From positions 1 through 53,110 of the forward strand of contig DXIQ01000031.1 in the NCBI GenBank assembly GCA_019112785.1: a stretch of DNA of 53,110 nt, in the 5' to 3' direction. Numbering within the stretch: position 1 is the first letter of the stretch; each line of letters starts with the position of its first letter. The position numbers and the translations under genes are program-made. Source of the stretch: Candidatus Blautia stercorigallinarum. Lineage in GTDB: Bacteria > Bacillota > Clostridia > Lachnospirales > Lachnospiraceae. The notes beneath the pieces are model-generated. The model had not been told where the DNA came from and did not search any database. It saw nothing but the letters and a program-made list of their open reading frames with translations. Positions 1 to 7,250 of this stretch are shown here, one piece after another.

Positions 1-455
1 GGCATGCGATGGTGGACCGGACGGACAGACGGATTTGCCTGAGTCGTAAGAATGATAAATCTTGGAACTTCTTGAAACAGCTCATAAAATCCTGCCATAT
101 ACAGAAGGGATCCGTCCTTCCTGAAAAATTCCGCCTTTTCTTTTTCCGGGTTCCACTCATAAAACCATCTGGCAGGGATCACACATCTTCTATGGGAAAC
201 CGCCCTTGAAAAAGAGGGACGTTCCAAAGCGGTCTCTGCTCTGGCGTTAATGAGAAGCTGTTTTTTCTCTCTGCCAGGAAATCCCCAGGCCATAGAAGCA
301 GCTTTCAGGCCTTCTCCCTCATTTTTCAATATTACAGGAGCTTCCATAGAAGGATAAATGTCTCTGGATCCGACATTCAGCCGGGATTCCAGGATCTTTA
401 CCATCCGCCGGATTTCCTCTGTCATCTCTTCAGCAATGTGATACCGTCCACACAT
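1..455 (-). CDS. SOS response-associated peptidase (SRAP/YedK-HMCES family), 3' end outside window
   Basis: Read on the minus strand from an ATG at 455 and open to the window edge, so the C-terminus is missing. SRAP proteins shield abasic sites in single-stranded DNA by forming a thiazolidine link through Cys2. The start MCGRY exposes that cysteine after Met removal. Further family marks are visible: INARAET (the conserved Asn), WFYEW (the conserved Glu) and, just before the window edge, HHRMP (the conserved His; most members have HDRMP). The start is fixed by the need for Cys at position 2; the ribosome binding site AAGGAGAAG sits just upstream, between it and the larC stop 17 bp away. It is probably the last gene of the larB-larC transcript. 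Identity is secure by motif; a link to nickel metabolism is not implied. Confidence 0.9.
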   Translation of the reverse strand, partial: MCGRYHIAEEMTEEIRRMVKILESRLNVGSRDIYPSMEAPVILKNEGEGLKAASMAWGFPGREKKQLLINARAETALERPSFSRAVSHRRCVIPARWFYEWNPEKEKAEFFRKDGSLLYMAGFYELFQEVPRFIILTTQANPSVRPVHHRM

Positions 456-472
456 AGACTTCTCCTTTTTAT

Positions 473-1396
473 TTAGGCTTCCCCTAAAATAGCACGGATA
501 CAATTTGCGGCTTCAAAGTCTTTCTTACCCATACCGTAGCCGATCTTTTCCATGATCATCTGAGGCATACGGCCATATTCCGTGGCAAAATATTTCAGCA
601 GAGCTCCTCCTGTAGGGGTACAGAGTTCTCCCTCGATCCTGCCTGCCTGACAGGGAATTCCCTGGAGGATCAGAGCAGTAGCCGGAGCCGGTACAGGAAG
701 GATCCCATGGGTGCACCGAACCTGTCCATATCCGGTAGTGACAGGGGATACAATGATCTTCACAGCCCCCAATTCATGGAAGAGCATGGCACATCCGGTA
801 ATATCCGCCACTGCGTCCATAGCTCCAACTTCATGGAAATGGACTTCTGAAACCGGCCGTCCATGGACCTGGCTTTCTGCCCTGGCAATGATCTGATAAA
901 TGTTTTTCACATCTTCTTTTACCTTATTGTCTACATGAAGTCCATCAATGATCCTGGTAATATCTTCCATGGAAAAATGGCTATGGTGTCCGTGGCTGTG
1001 TTCATGATGCTGATGCTCATGGTCAGGCTTCTCTCCATCTATGGCTTCTTCCTGAAGCATATGATGATGTGGGTGCTCATGTTCGTGTTCATGATGTTCC
1101 TGATACGAATGGTGGTCATGTCCGTGAAAATGTCCGTGGCTATGTCCGCTGTGCCCATTGTTCTCTTCACTGGACAGGTCCAGGCTTTCCTCTTCCTCGC
1201 CATTTATCAGGACTTCCATGTGAGTGCCGGTGATTCCGCATTTCACAGATTTCTGAGCCTCAATGCGGACTCCCGGGATTCCTGCCTGATTCAGTTTTTC
1301 AAGAAATTTTTTTCTGTCAGGAACCAGCTCCAAAAGGGCCCCCATAAGCATATCTCCCGCTGCTCCCATCTGACAGTCTATATACAGAGTCTTCAT
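473..1396 (-). CDS. larC: Nickel-pincer cofactor biosynthesis protein LarC, N-terminal (LarC1-type) only
   Basis: 307 residues. LarC inserts nickel into the pyridinium-dithiocarboxylate mononucleotide cofactor of lactate racemase and related LarA enzymes. Recognised by the N-terminus MKTLYIDCQMGAAGDMLMGAL, the conserved HFHEVGAMDAVADI (about 186-199), GELCTPTGGALL, and a His-rich stretch at about 82-140 with dozens of His residues expected to bind nickel. Full LarC proteins are over 400 residues; the C-terminal LarC2 domain that completes nickel insertion is absent. In Lactobacillus plantarum larC is read by a programmed frameshift from two frames, but here the SRAP start lies 17 bp past the stop, leaving no room for LarC2. 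Starts inside the end of larB (ATGA overlap), so translationally coupled. No larA or larE in view. Confidence 0.88.
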   Translation of the reverse strand: MKTLYIDCQMGAAGDMLMGALLELVPDRKKFLEKLNQAGIPGVRIEAQKSVKCGITGTHMEVLINGEEEESLDLSSEENNGHSGHSHGHFHGHDHHSYQEHHEHEHEHPHHHMLQEEAIDGEKPDHEHQHHEHSHGHHSHFSMEDITRIIDGLHVDNKVKEDVKNIYQIIARAESQVHGRPVSEVHFHEVGAMDAVADITGCAMLFHELGAVKIIVSPVTTGYGQVRCTHGILPVPAPATALILQGIPCQAGRIEGELCTPTGGALLKYFATEYGRMPQMIMEKIGYGMGKKDFEAANCIRAILGEA

Positions 1397-2157
1397 TCTT
1401 TTCTCTTTCCCTCCAGGTGATTGATCATACTTGCCAGATATCCGGCGCCAAATCCATTGTCGATATTTACCACGCTGATCCCGCTGGCACAGGAGTTCAG
1501 CATAGAAAGAAGAGCGGAAAGTCCTCCGAAGTTGGCTCCATATCCCACACTGGTAGGCACCGCGATCACCGGACAGTCTGCCATGCCGCCGATAACACTG
1601 GCAAGAGCTCCCTCCATACCTGCAATGGCGATGATCACTCTGGCGCTCATAATGTCTTCCACATGATCCATCAGGCGATGCATCCCTGCGACTCCCACAT
1701 CATAAAGCCGGAGCACTTCATTGCCGTAAATCTCCGCTGTAAGAGCAGCTTCCTCTGCTACAGGAATGTCGCTGGTCCCTCCTGTAGCTACCACGATCCT
1801 GCCTACGCCGTCTGGCTTTGGCATTTCTCCGATCACGCCGGTCCTGGAATGGCTGTCATAATGAAGATCCAGTTCTTTTCCTACATAATCTGCCGCTTCC
1901 TGGCTCATTCTGGTGATCAGGACCGTCTTTTCATGATCCAGGACCATAGTCTGAGCGATCTTCAATATCTGCTCTTTTGTTTTTCCGGCCCCGTAGATCA
2001 CTTCCGCCATTCCCTGACGGATCCCCCGATGGGTATCTACTTTGGCAAAGCCTAAATCTTTATAAGGTTCTACTTTTATCTGTAACAGGGCCTCTTCCGG
2101 CTTAACACTTCCCTGGGCAACCTGTTCCAAAAGCTGTTGCAAATCTTTTTTATCCAT
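1393..2157 (-). CDS. larB: Nickel-pincer cofactor biosynthesis protein LarB
   Basis: 254 residues. LarB carboxylates and hydrolyses nicotinic acid adenine dinucleotide, the first step to the nickel-pincer nucleotide. The C-terminal two thirds carry the PurE/AIR-carboxylase-like fold with the family signatures RLYDVGVAGMHRL, ADCPVIAVPTSVGYGA and NIDNGFGAGYLA. N-terminal about 100 residues are the LarB-specific part (GVAxVDTHRGIRQGMAEVIYG-like segment). Start ATG at 2157 follows an AGGAAAGGAAG-type binding site. First gene of a larB-larC-SRAP run, with larC overlapping its stop by 4 bp. Its own promoter is readable upstream. Confident. Confidence 0.93.
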   Translation of the reverse strand: MDKKDLQQLLEQVAQGSVKPEEALLQIKVEPYKDLGFAKVDTHRGIRQGMAEVIYGAGKTKEQILKIAQTMVLDHEKTVLITRMSQEAADYVGKELDLHYDSHSRTGVIGEMPKPDGVGRIVVATGGTSDIPVAEEAALTAEIYGNEVLRLYDVGVAGMHRLMDHVEDIMSARVIIAIAGMEGALASVIGGMADCPVIAVPTSVGYGANFGGLSALLSMLNSCASGISVVNIDNGFGAGYLASMINHLEGKRKE

Positions 2158-2213
2158 GGTCTCTGCTTCCTTTCCTGTCTTTTTTATTCTGTCTTTAAAA
2201 GCTCTGTATCTTT

Positions 2214-2242
2214 TATATCACTTTGAGTATACTCCAGAGCAA
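2214..2242 (-). promoter_or_regulatory. Promoter for larB with a 10-bp palindrome in the spacer
   Basis: Reading the minus strand: -35 TTGCTC (2242-2237), 17-bp spacer, -10 GATATA (2219-2214), about 57 bp before the larB start. The spacer contains the perfect palindrome GAGTATACTC (2225-2234), in a place where a bound repressor would block polymerase. The -35 is a moderate match. Regulator unknown. Confidence 0.45.
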
Positions 2243-2249
2243 GTTTTTT

Positions 2250-3158
2250 TTACACCAAAGCGTAAACAACCATCATACCAGCAATACCTATAAGGATACT
2301 GACGGAATTGATCTGTGCAGCTTTCGCCCCGTCTCCGCCTGCGTTCATAGTAAGAAGCGGCGCAATACTGGCGACCGGAGCCATCAGCAACACGCAGATG
2401 GCCTGACGGATATCCTGAGAAAAAGGAATTAAAAGAATGACTCCGGCCATGATAAGGAGGATGGTTCCATACCGTAGAACGAAAAACTTCACCATATCCC
2501 GGATATTTTTCTTTTCCAGGTTCAATTCAAACAGGATCCCGATACTAAGCATAGCCAGAAAGGCATTAGCATTTCCCATAACAGAGGCCAGCTTCAGAAT
2601 GGGATCCGGCAGGCGCAGATGAAGAGCCGCCAGCAGGATCATCAGCAGATACATATCCGTAATGGGAGAAGTAAAGATTTTCTTTAAAAGAAATTTCAGG
2701 GAAAAGCTGCCCTTTCCCCCTTTTACCGCTTCTGCCAGGCTATAGTCAATCCCATAGAGGTAAATAGCAACGCCGATATCAAAAAGACACAGAGCCGCAA
2801 ATCCCTCTGTCGAGATCAGCCCGGTAAGAAAGGGAATAGCGAAGTTCCCAATATTGTAAGTGTTGAAGTTAAAAAGATACATCACCCTTTCTTCGGGAGA
2901 TTTTCTTCTTGTAACCGCCATTCCCACCAGCATAAGAATGGTGCTGGTACCGAACCCTACCAGAAAACACCACAGAAAAGAGGGCTGAAGTTCCAGATCC
3001 TTCAGCCCGTTTACCGCCATGGCAGGCATAGTAAGATAAAGGATCACTTTTTTCAGAAAATCCGTATCCTCTACCTTAAAGATACCTGCCTTTTTAAAAC
3101 CATATCCGGCAAATAGTAGAATCACATATACAATGGTCTGGGTCAGCACATTACTCAT
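2250..3158 (-). CDS. AEC-family permease (auxin efflux carrier type)
   Basis: 302 residues, about 10 hydrophobic segments in the two five-helix halves typical of the AEC (PF03547) family, which exports or imports organic anions such as malate or malonate in bacteria. N-terminal segment NVLTQTIVYVILLFAGYGFKK and the pattern LYLTMPAMAVNGL (the conserved Pro in helix 2) support the family. Length is usual. Its ATG overlaps the stop of the HD-domain gene (ATGA at 3155-3158), so both are made from one message. Substrate cannot be inferred. Confidence 0.85.
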   Translation of the reverse strand: MSNVLTQTIVYVILLFAGYGFKKAGIFKVEDTDFLKKVILYLTMPAMAVNGLKDLELQPSFLWCFLVGFGTSTILMLVGMAVTRRKSPEERVMYLFNFNTYNIGNFAIPFLTGLISTEGFAALCLFDIGVAIYLYGIDYSLAEAVKGGKGSFSLKFLLKKIFTSPITDMYLLMILLAALHLRLPDPILKLASVMGNANAFLAMLSIGILFELNLEKKNIRDMVKFFVLRYGTILLIMAGVILLIPFSQDIRQAICVLLMAPVASIAPLLTMNAGGDGAKAAQINSVSILIGIAGMMVVYALV

Positions 3159-3745
3159 AAGCCCAGATTATCCAGTTCACAGTTTATATTTTCTTCACAG
3201 GAACGCATAGCCAGAATGGTCTTTTCCATCAGCTCTTCCAGGCTCCAGCCTAACTGTTCCGCTCCTTTTGTGATGATCTCTCTGGAACATCCTGCGGCAA
3301 AACGTTTATCCTTGAATTTTTTCTTCAGGCTTTTCACTTCCAGATCCATAACACTCTTGGAAGGACGCATTTTCACTGCTGCTCCGATCAGTCCGGTAAG
3401 CTCGTCACAGGCAAACAGCACTTTTTCCATCTCATGCTCCGGCTTTACATCGGAACATTCTCCGTAGCCGTGGCTGCATACTGCATGGATCACTTCCGGC
3501 TCTGCCCCGGCATTTTCCAGAAGCTCTACCGCTTTTTTACAGTGTTCTTCCGGATACATTTCAAAATCAATATCGTGAAGGATCCCGCAGACCTCCCAGA
3601 AATCCTGATCCTCACCATAGCCCAGCTCCCCGGCAAACCATTTCATACAGGCTCCCACTGTAAGTCCGTGAAGGATATGAAAAGGCTCCTTATTATATTC
3701 TCTCAGCAACGCCAGAGCGCTGTCATGGTTAAATTTTGTGTTCAT
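3155..3745 (-). CDS. HD-domain hydrolase
   Basis: 196 residues from the ATG at 3745. The HD superfamily are metal-dependent phosphohydrolases. Visible marks: H26 in FHILHGL, the HD pair H57-D58 in GILHDIDFEMYPEEH, and a following H/D-rich helix region (VIHAVCSHGYG). I start at 3745 rather than the ATG 24 bp upstream because the ribosome binding site GGAGG lies 9 nt from 3745 but only 3 nt from an alternative ATG and beyond the first ATG. Overlaps the AEC permease by 4 bp. This subgroup (often annotated HDIG-domain protein, with SHGYG) is common in Clostridia; substrate unknown. Confidence 0.82.
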   Translation of the reverse strand: MNTKFNHDSALALLREYNKEPFHILHGLTVGACMKWFAGELGYGEDQDFWEVCGILHDIDFEMYPEEHCKKAVELLENAGAEPEVIHAVCSHGYGECSDVKPEHEMEKVLFACDELTGLIGAAVKMRPSKSVMDLEVKSLKKKFKDKRFAAGCSREIITKGAEQLGWSLEELMEKTILAMRSCEENINCELDNLGL

Positions 3746-3833
3746 TTTCATTCGCCTCCGTAAATTCATCTAAAGAATATACTATATCAGAATGAAAATT
3801 TTTTCAAGCTGTCACTTCAAATGCCGGCGCCTT

Positions 3834-5072
3834 TTAAGGCTCATCCCCGATTTCCAGCTCATAGCTGAACAGAGCCAGCTTTCTGGCATTTTCCTGGTCC
3901 TTCATTACCGTATATCCTCCGAAATCCGGAAGCTGATACAGATACAGCCTGGTAATCTTTTTCTGCTTTGTACTGAACACATCATATCCTTCCATACTGG
4001 AAGAATCCGTCCATTCCAGGGGGTCCCCATCCTGGTCAAAAGCCAGTAATACACTGTCCAGAGGCATCTCCAGACCCATGTGTTTATCCTCCTCATAAAC
4101 GGCATATCCGTCAATACCGGTAACTTCCTTCAGATTTTTCAGGCACTCCAGATAAAAGGTATCTTTTTCCTGGCTGTCCATCTGAGGACGGATCTGCTTT
4201 ACTTTGATGTCATAAGGACTTACCAGGATTTTTTCCAGGCCAAAGCCCTTTTCTCCCGTCTGTTCTACAGTATATCTCTGAGTTCTGGCCCCGTCTATAG
4301 AAACAGGAATTTCCAGATTCCATATCTGCTGACCGATCAGACAGTACCGGGTGTCCTGCATGTCTGCAAATGCTTCCGGCTGAGCCGTCCTGGAAGAATC
4401 GTTCCAGGCCAGGAGCTGGATCTCCATCTGGAAACTGCCGTCTTCTTTGGCTTCTATAGGCTGATCAAAGGGTATCTGGATCATGCCGTCTACCACATGG
4501 CTGTCCTTTTGCGTCACAGTCATCCAGACAGAAAAGTTCTGCTCCATATCCTTATATCGAAGATTTCCGTCTATCTGCATGTCAGCATATTCTCCGGTAT
4601 CTCCTCGCTTCAGCAGTTCTCCAAAACCCTTTTCTTCCACATTTTCCAGTCTTAAGGTCAGATACAGGCTGGTTCCGTCACAATATACTTCTACAGGAGT
4701 GATACGGATATTTCCGGCTTCATCCCCGTATTTCTCATACATTTCCTGAAGGATTTCTTCTTCGCTTTTTTCCGGTGTTTCCAAAGGTTCACTGAGATTT
4801 TCTCCATTCTGGGCCCAGTCTCCGGTAACCCGGCTTTTATCCTGAAGTTCCTGAAAAATCCCGCCTATCAGGGGAAGGTCTTTGGCAAACGCCGGGTTGG
4901 CCCCGCAGTATCCGGCAAAAACAAGAAGTACTGCGGCGGCGGCAGAAGTACTGAAAAAGATTTTCTTCCTTTTCTTTTTCCGCAGCTCTTTTTTTCCCGT
5001 TTGGATTCCTTTTTCCACGGCCAAGTCAAGGGCCTGGGGAATCGCTATAGAATCTAATTCGATTTTCTTCAT
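3834..5072 (-). CDS. DUF4179 membrane protein, probable anti-sigma partner
   Basis: 412 residues from the ATG at 5072. A short cytoplasmic N-terminus with IPQALDLAVEKGI, a basic patch (RKKKRKK, about 31-37), one membrane segment at about 38-57, then a long outside domain, the DUF4179 layout. Proteins of this kind sit directly behind ECF sigma genes in Firmicutes and are thought to hold the sigma factor inactive. Start choice: 5072 has AAAGGAAAAAAGGAA upstream and gives the family-like MKKIELDS; an alternative ATG at 5096 overlaps the sigma stop by 4 bp and would add 8 residues. Neighbour evidence (coupled to the ECF sigma gene) is stronger than sequence evidence for function. Confidence 0.8.
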   Translation of the reverse strand: MKKIELDSIAIPQALDLAVEKGIQTGKKELRKKKRKKIFFSTSAAAAVLLVFAGYCGANPAFAKDLPLIGGIFQELQDKSRVTGDWAQNGENLSEPLETPEKSEEEILQEMYEKYGDEAGNIRITPVEVYCDGTSLYLTLRLENVEEKGFGELLKRGDTGEYADMQIDGNLRYKDMEQNFSVWMTVTQKDSHVVDGMIQIPFDQPIEAKEDGSFQMEIQLLAWNDSSRTAQPEAFADMQDTRYCLIGQQIWNLEIPVSIDGARTQRYTVEQTGEKGFGLEKILVSPYDIKVKQIRPQMDSQEKDTFYLECLKNLKEVTGIDGYAVYEEDKHMGLEMPLDSVLLAFDQDGDPLEWTDSSSMEGYDVFSTKQKKITRLYLYQLPDFGGYTVMKDQENARKLALFSYELEIGDEP

Positions 5073-5092
5073 TTCCTTTTTTCCTTTCCGCT

Positions 5093-5671
5093 TCATTTCG
5101 TCTTCCCGGGCAGCGGTCGGGACATAGGCGCTGGTTCCTGCCGGTCCGGACCTTCTAAATCTTTTTTCAGTAACTTTCGTATTCTGCATAAACGTGTCCG
5201 GACCGCTCCCTCGCTGCTGCCTGTAATCTGGGAAATTTCTTTAATAGAGAATTCATAAAAATATTTCATCAGGACCAGCTTTCTAAAACCTTCAGGGAGT
5301 CTTTGCAATGCATTTCTCAGATCCATGATCTCTTCCCTGGAATATTCTCTGACCGGAGCCATAGAATTCTCTTTTTGCAGTTCGGCCGCCTCCCAGGGCA
5401 GCCAGTTTCCGGATCTTTCCTTTGCTCTTAAAGCTTCATTGATCAGGATCCTGGTCAGCCAGGTCCGGAAATATTCCGGCTTTTGCAGTTTGCTGATACC
5501 AACATAGGCTTTTGCAACAGTTTCTGCTACTGTATCCAGGGCCATCTGCTCTTCTCTGCAATAAAGAAAAGCCATTTTATAAAGATACTCTTTTTCCTGT
5601 TCCATCAACAATTCAAAAGCTCCCGGTTTTCTCCGGACAGCCTTTCGGACCAGGTTTAATCTTTCATCCAT
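5093..5671 (-). CDS. ECF-type RNA polymerase sigma factor
   Basis: 192 residues. Region 2 (about 24-86, with YLYKMAFLYCREEQMALDTV and FRTWLTRILINEAL) and region 4 (about 120-175, with LPEGFRKLVLMKYFYEFSIKEI and the helix-turn-helix EGAVRTRLCRIRKLL) are both present and no other domain is, which defines the ECF class. The segment LQKPEYFRTWLTRILINEA is typical of the SigV/ECF30-like Firmicutes group. Start ATG follows GGAGGCAGAA. The stop overlaps an ATG for the DUF4179 gene. A promoter of the kind this group recognises lies 44 bp upstream of the start, so self-activation is likely. Confidence 0.93.
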   Translation of the reverse strand: MDERLNLVRKAVRRKPGAFELLMEQEKEYLYKMAFLYCREEQMALDTVAETVAKAYVGISKLQKPEYFRTWLTRILINEALRAKERSGNWLPWEAAELQKENSMAPVREYSREEIMDLRNALQRLPEGFRKLVLMKYFYEFSIKEISQITGSSEGAVRTRLCRIRKLLKKDLEGPDRQEPAPMSRPLPGKTK

Positions 5672-5714
5672 TTCTGCCTCCTTCTCATAGACATTTGGTA
5701 TGTCTGTTTAACTG

Positions 5715-5744
5715 TTAGACAGGAAACACTCCGAAAAGGTTACA
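5715..5744 (-). promoter_or_regulatory. ECF-type autoregulatory promoter of the sigma/DUF4179 operon
   Basis: On the minus strand: -35 TGTAACC (5744-5738), 16-bp spacer beginning TTTT, -10 TGTCTAA (5721-5715). SigV/ECF30-like factors are known to use TGTAAC/TGAAAC plus CGTCTAA-like boxes, and such promoters usually lie before the factor's own gene. The match and position are both good. Confidence 0.75.
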
Positions 5745-5756
5745 AGGGAATTTATA

Positions 5757-5915
5757 GATATGCATAAAAATATTGGGCAGCGATCCAGAAAAGGCAGAAG
5801 CCCTAGAAGCGGATCGGTGAGTATAGATAAGTGTCCTGCGGTCGTTGAAGCTGCTGCACAGACATTTTCACTGACCGCAGGTGTTTTGCATTTTTATGTG
5901 GCGGATATCACTTAT
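5757..5915. other. Structured non-coding intergenic stretch with nested inverted repeats
   Basis: No gene is seen between the ECF promoter and the GPP34-like stop. Inverted repeats visible: CCTGCGGTC (5835-5843) with GACCGCAGG (5873-5881), perfect 9 bp; CATAAAAAT (5763-5771) with ATTTTTATG (5890-5898); ATAAGTG (5827-5833) with CACTTAT (5909-5915); CGATCC (5781-5786) with GGATCG (5811-5816), interlocked with GGGC (5775-5778)/GCCC (5800-5803). The arrangement could be a small structured RNA or a degenerate miniature transposable element. I recognise no known RNA family. Confidence 0.35.
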
Positions 5916-5945
5916 TCGCAATTAGCATTTAAAACATACGACGGA

Positions 5946-6611
5946 TTAGACTTCAGAAAAAATGCTCCCTGCAGAAACCAGGGTATCTACCAGTCCGTCG
6001 ATCTGCCGTATGGTTTTCTTAACGGCAGACTCTTCTTTGTTTTTCCGGATCTCTGTCAGACGTTTTTTCAGTTCCTTCTGTTCGTATTTGGAGAGATATT
6101 CTTTCAGTCGTCCTGCCCGATCCAGAAGATCTGCGAAAACAATAGCGTCTTTTGAAGGCAGATCATTTCTCAGCAGTTCTATGCGAAGGTTATCTGCCAC
6201 ATCAAAGAGGACTTCCCTCTTTGGTCTGTACTTGCCTTTTCCTGTTTTTTCTGATGAACGGGTATCCTCATCCATAGACTGAACAATGGAATCTGTAAGC
6301 TCCCGAAGTTTTTTATCAGTAAAAGCTCCTGTATATTTTTCTACGATTTTTTCAGCTTTTACCGGTTTTCCACGATTGGTACTCTCCTGTTCTATCATGT
6401 CATATAAGGACTTAAGATATTCCATGGATCCCGGCAGTTTATCTGTTATAGACAGTCTCTTTTTTTCTATGGAAACACATTTTGCCATATACATTTCCAG
6501 GACTCCCGCAGCAATGAGACATGCCACAGGCACCTGATCATAGCTGGAAAAATTGCCTTTTTCATTTACTGTGCAGATAAAAAATTTCTGGGTCAGACTT
6601 AAATCTTTCAT
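5946..6611 (-). CDS. GPP34-like (Golgi phosphoprotein 3 fold) family protein
   Basis: 221 residues from the ATG at 6611, which has GGAGG 10 nt upstream; an earlier in-frame ATG adds 10 residues but lacks a binding site. The opening LSLTQKFFICTVNEKG and the helical remainder with PVACLIAAGVLEMYM resemble the bacterial GPP34/GOLPH3-like family (bacterial members begin with LTLxEELLLLALxxxG and an all-helical fold), which is thought to bind lipid head groups or membranes. The resemblance is by eye and partial. Rich in Lys/Glu toward the C-terminus. Divergent from marR and not obviously in an operon with the downstream sigma gene. If the family call is wrong it is simply an uncharacterised soluble helical protein. 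Confidence 0.5.
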   Translation of the reverse strand: MKDLSLTQKFFICTVNEKGNFSSYDQVPVACLIAAGVLEMYMAKCVSIEKKRLSITDKLPGSMEYLKSLYDMIEQESTNRGKPVKAEKIVEKYTGAFTDKKLRELTDSIVQSMDEDTRSSEKTGKGKYRPKREVLFDVADNLRIELLRNDLPSKDAIVFADLLDRAGRLKEYLSKYEQKELKKRLTEIRKNKEESAVKKTIRQIDGLVDTLVSAGSIFSEV

Positions 6612-6718
6612 AAAATGGATTCCTCCTCTGATAAAATGCATTGCGCGAATTCTTTGTTATATAGCATAACCTGAACAACTTTTCTTTTCAATAGGATATC
6701 CGGATTTTAACCTTTCCA

Positions 6719-6747
6719 TTGACAAAATTTATTTTTTCTTATAAGAT
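6719..6747 (+). promoter_or_regulatory. Promoter of the marR-membrane/kinase operon
   Basis: -35 TTGACA (6719-6724), 17-bp spacer, -10 TAAGAT (6742-6747; TATAAG shifted 2 bp is an alternative). It lies about 57 bp before the MarR start and directly before the palindromic operator at 6754-6780. Confidence 0.6.
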
Positions 6748-6753
6748 ATATCA

Positions 6754-6780
6754 TTAGTTTGCTAATATTTAGCATTCTAA
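6754..6780. promoter_or_regulatory. Likely MarR operator (27-bp dyad)
   Basis: TTAGTTTGCTAA (6754-6765), TAT, TTAGCATTCTAA (6769-6780): a dyad centred on 6767 with a perfect inner TGCTAA/TTAGCA pair and matching outer TTAG/CTAA. SlyA/MarR proteins are known to bind TTAGCAAGCTAA-like sites. It begins 7 bp after the -10 box and ends 24 bp before the marR start, so autorepression fits. Confidence 0.6.
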
Positions 6781-6803
6781 CTATTTTGAAAGGAGTTTCA
6801 TGT

Positions 6804-7250
6804 ATGAGTCTTTCTTATCATTACATGCTGATGGCGAATCACGTGATCCTGCAGAAAAAATTATTTCTTTCACTGAAAGATACAGGATTAACGTTAGGCC
6901 AGCCAAAGGTTCTGGATTTTCTACGGGAAAAAGACGGAGCTGCCCAAAAAGAGATCGCTGCAGCCTGTCATATAGAACCGGCTTCTCTTACCACCATCCT
7001 CAACGGCATGGAGGAAAAAGGACTGATTCAGAGAAAAAGTCTGAACGGGAACCGGCGTTCCTGGCATATTTTCCTGACAGACCGGGGAAAAGAGATGGTG
7101 GAAGCCGTGGACAAAGGTTTTGAAGAGCTGGAGGACCAGGCTTTTTCCGGAATTTCCGTGGAAGAACAGGAAAGCTTTTTAAAAACTTTTGAAAAAATTT
7201 ATCACAACATGAAAACATTGGAGGAAAAGAAACATGACAGAAAAAATTAA
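6804..7250 (+). CDS. MarR-family transcriptional regulator
   Basis: 148 residues. Winged helix-turn-helix is visible: GLTLGQPKVLDFLREKDGAAQKEIAAACHIEPASLTTILNGMEEKGLI followed by the wing with LTDRGKE; the C-terminal helix forms the dimer. The ATG at 6804 has AGGAG 8 nt upstream; an earlier in-frame ATG at 6759 falls inside the promoter/operator and is rejected. Overlaps the next gene by 17 bp, so it very likely controls that membrane/kinase protein along with itself. Ligand unknown. Confidence 0.93.
   Translation: MSLSYHYMLMANHVILQKKLFLSLKDTGLTLGQPKVLDFLREKDGAAQKEIAAACHIEPASLTTILNGMEEKGLIQRKSLNGNRRSWHIFLTDRGKEMVEAVDKGFEELEDQAFSGISVEEQESFLKTFEKIYHNMKTLEEKKHDRKN

Noticed and set aside
473..520. 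Programmed frameshift from larC1 into a larC2 frame
   Set aside because: No LarC2-like sequence follows; the SRAP start comes 17 bp after the stop.
1000..1180. Repetitive CATGxxx pattern in larC considered as repeat or CRISPR
   Set aside because: It encodes the His-rich region; spacing is irregular and there are no spacers.
863..1420. 185-codon plus-strand frame opposite the His-rich part of larC
   Set aside because: The Met/Val-rich text is the mirror of His codons (CAT/ATG); not a gene.
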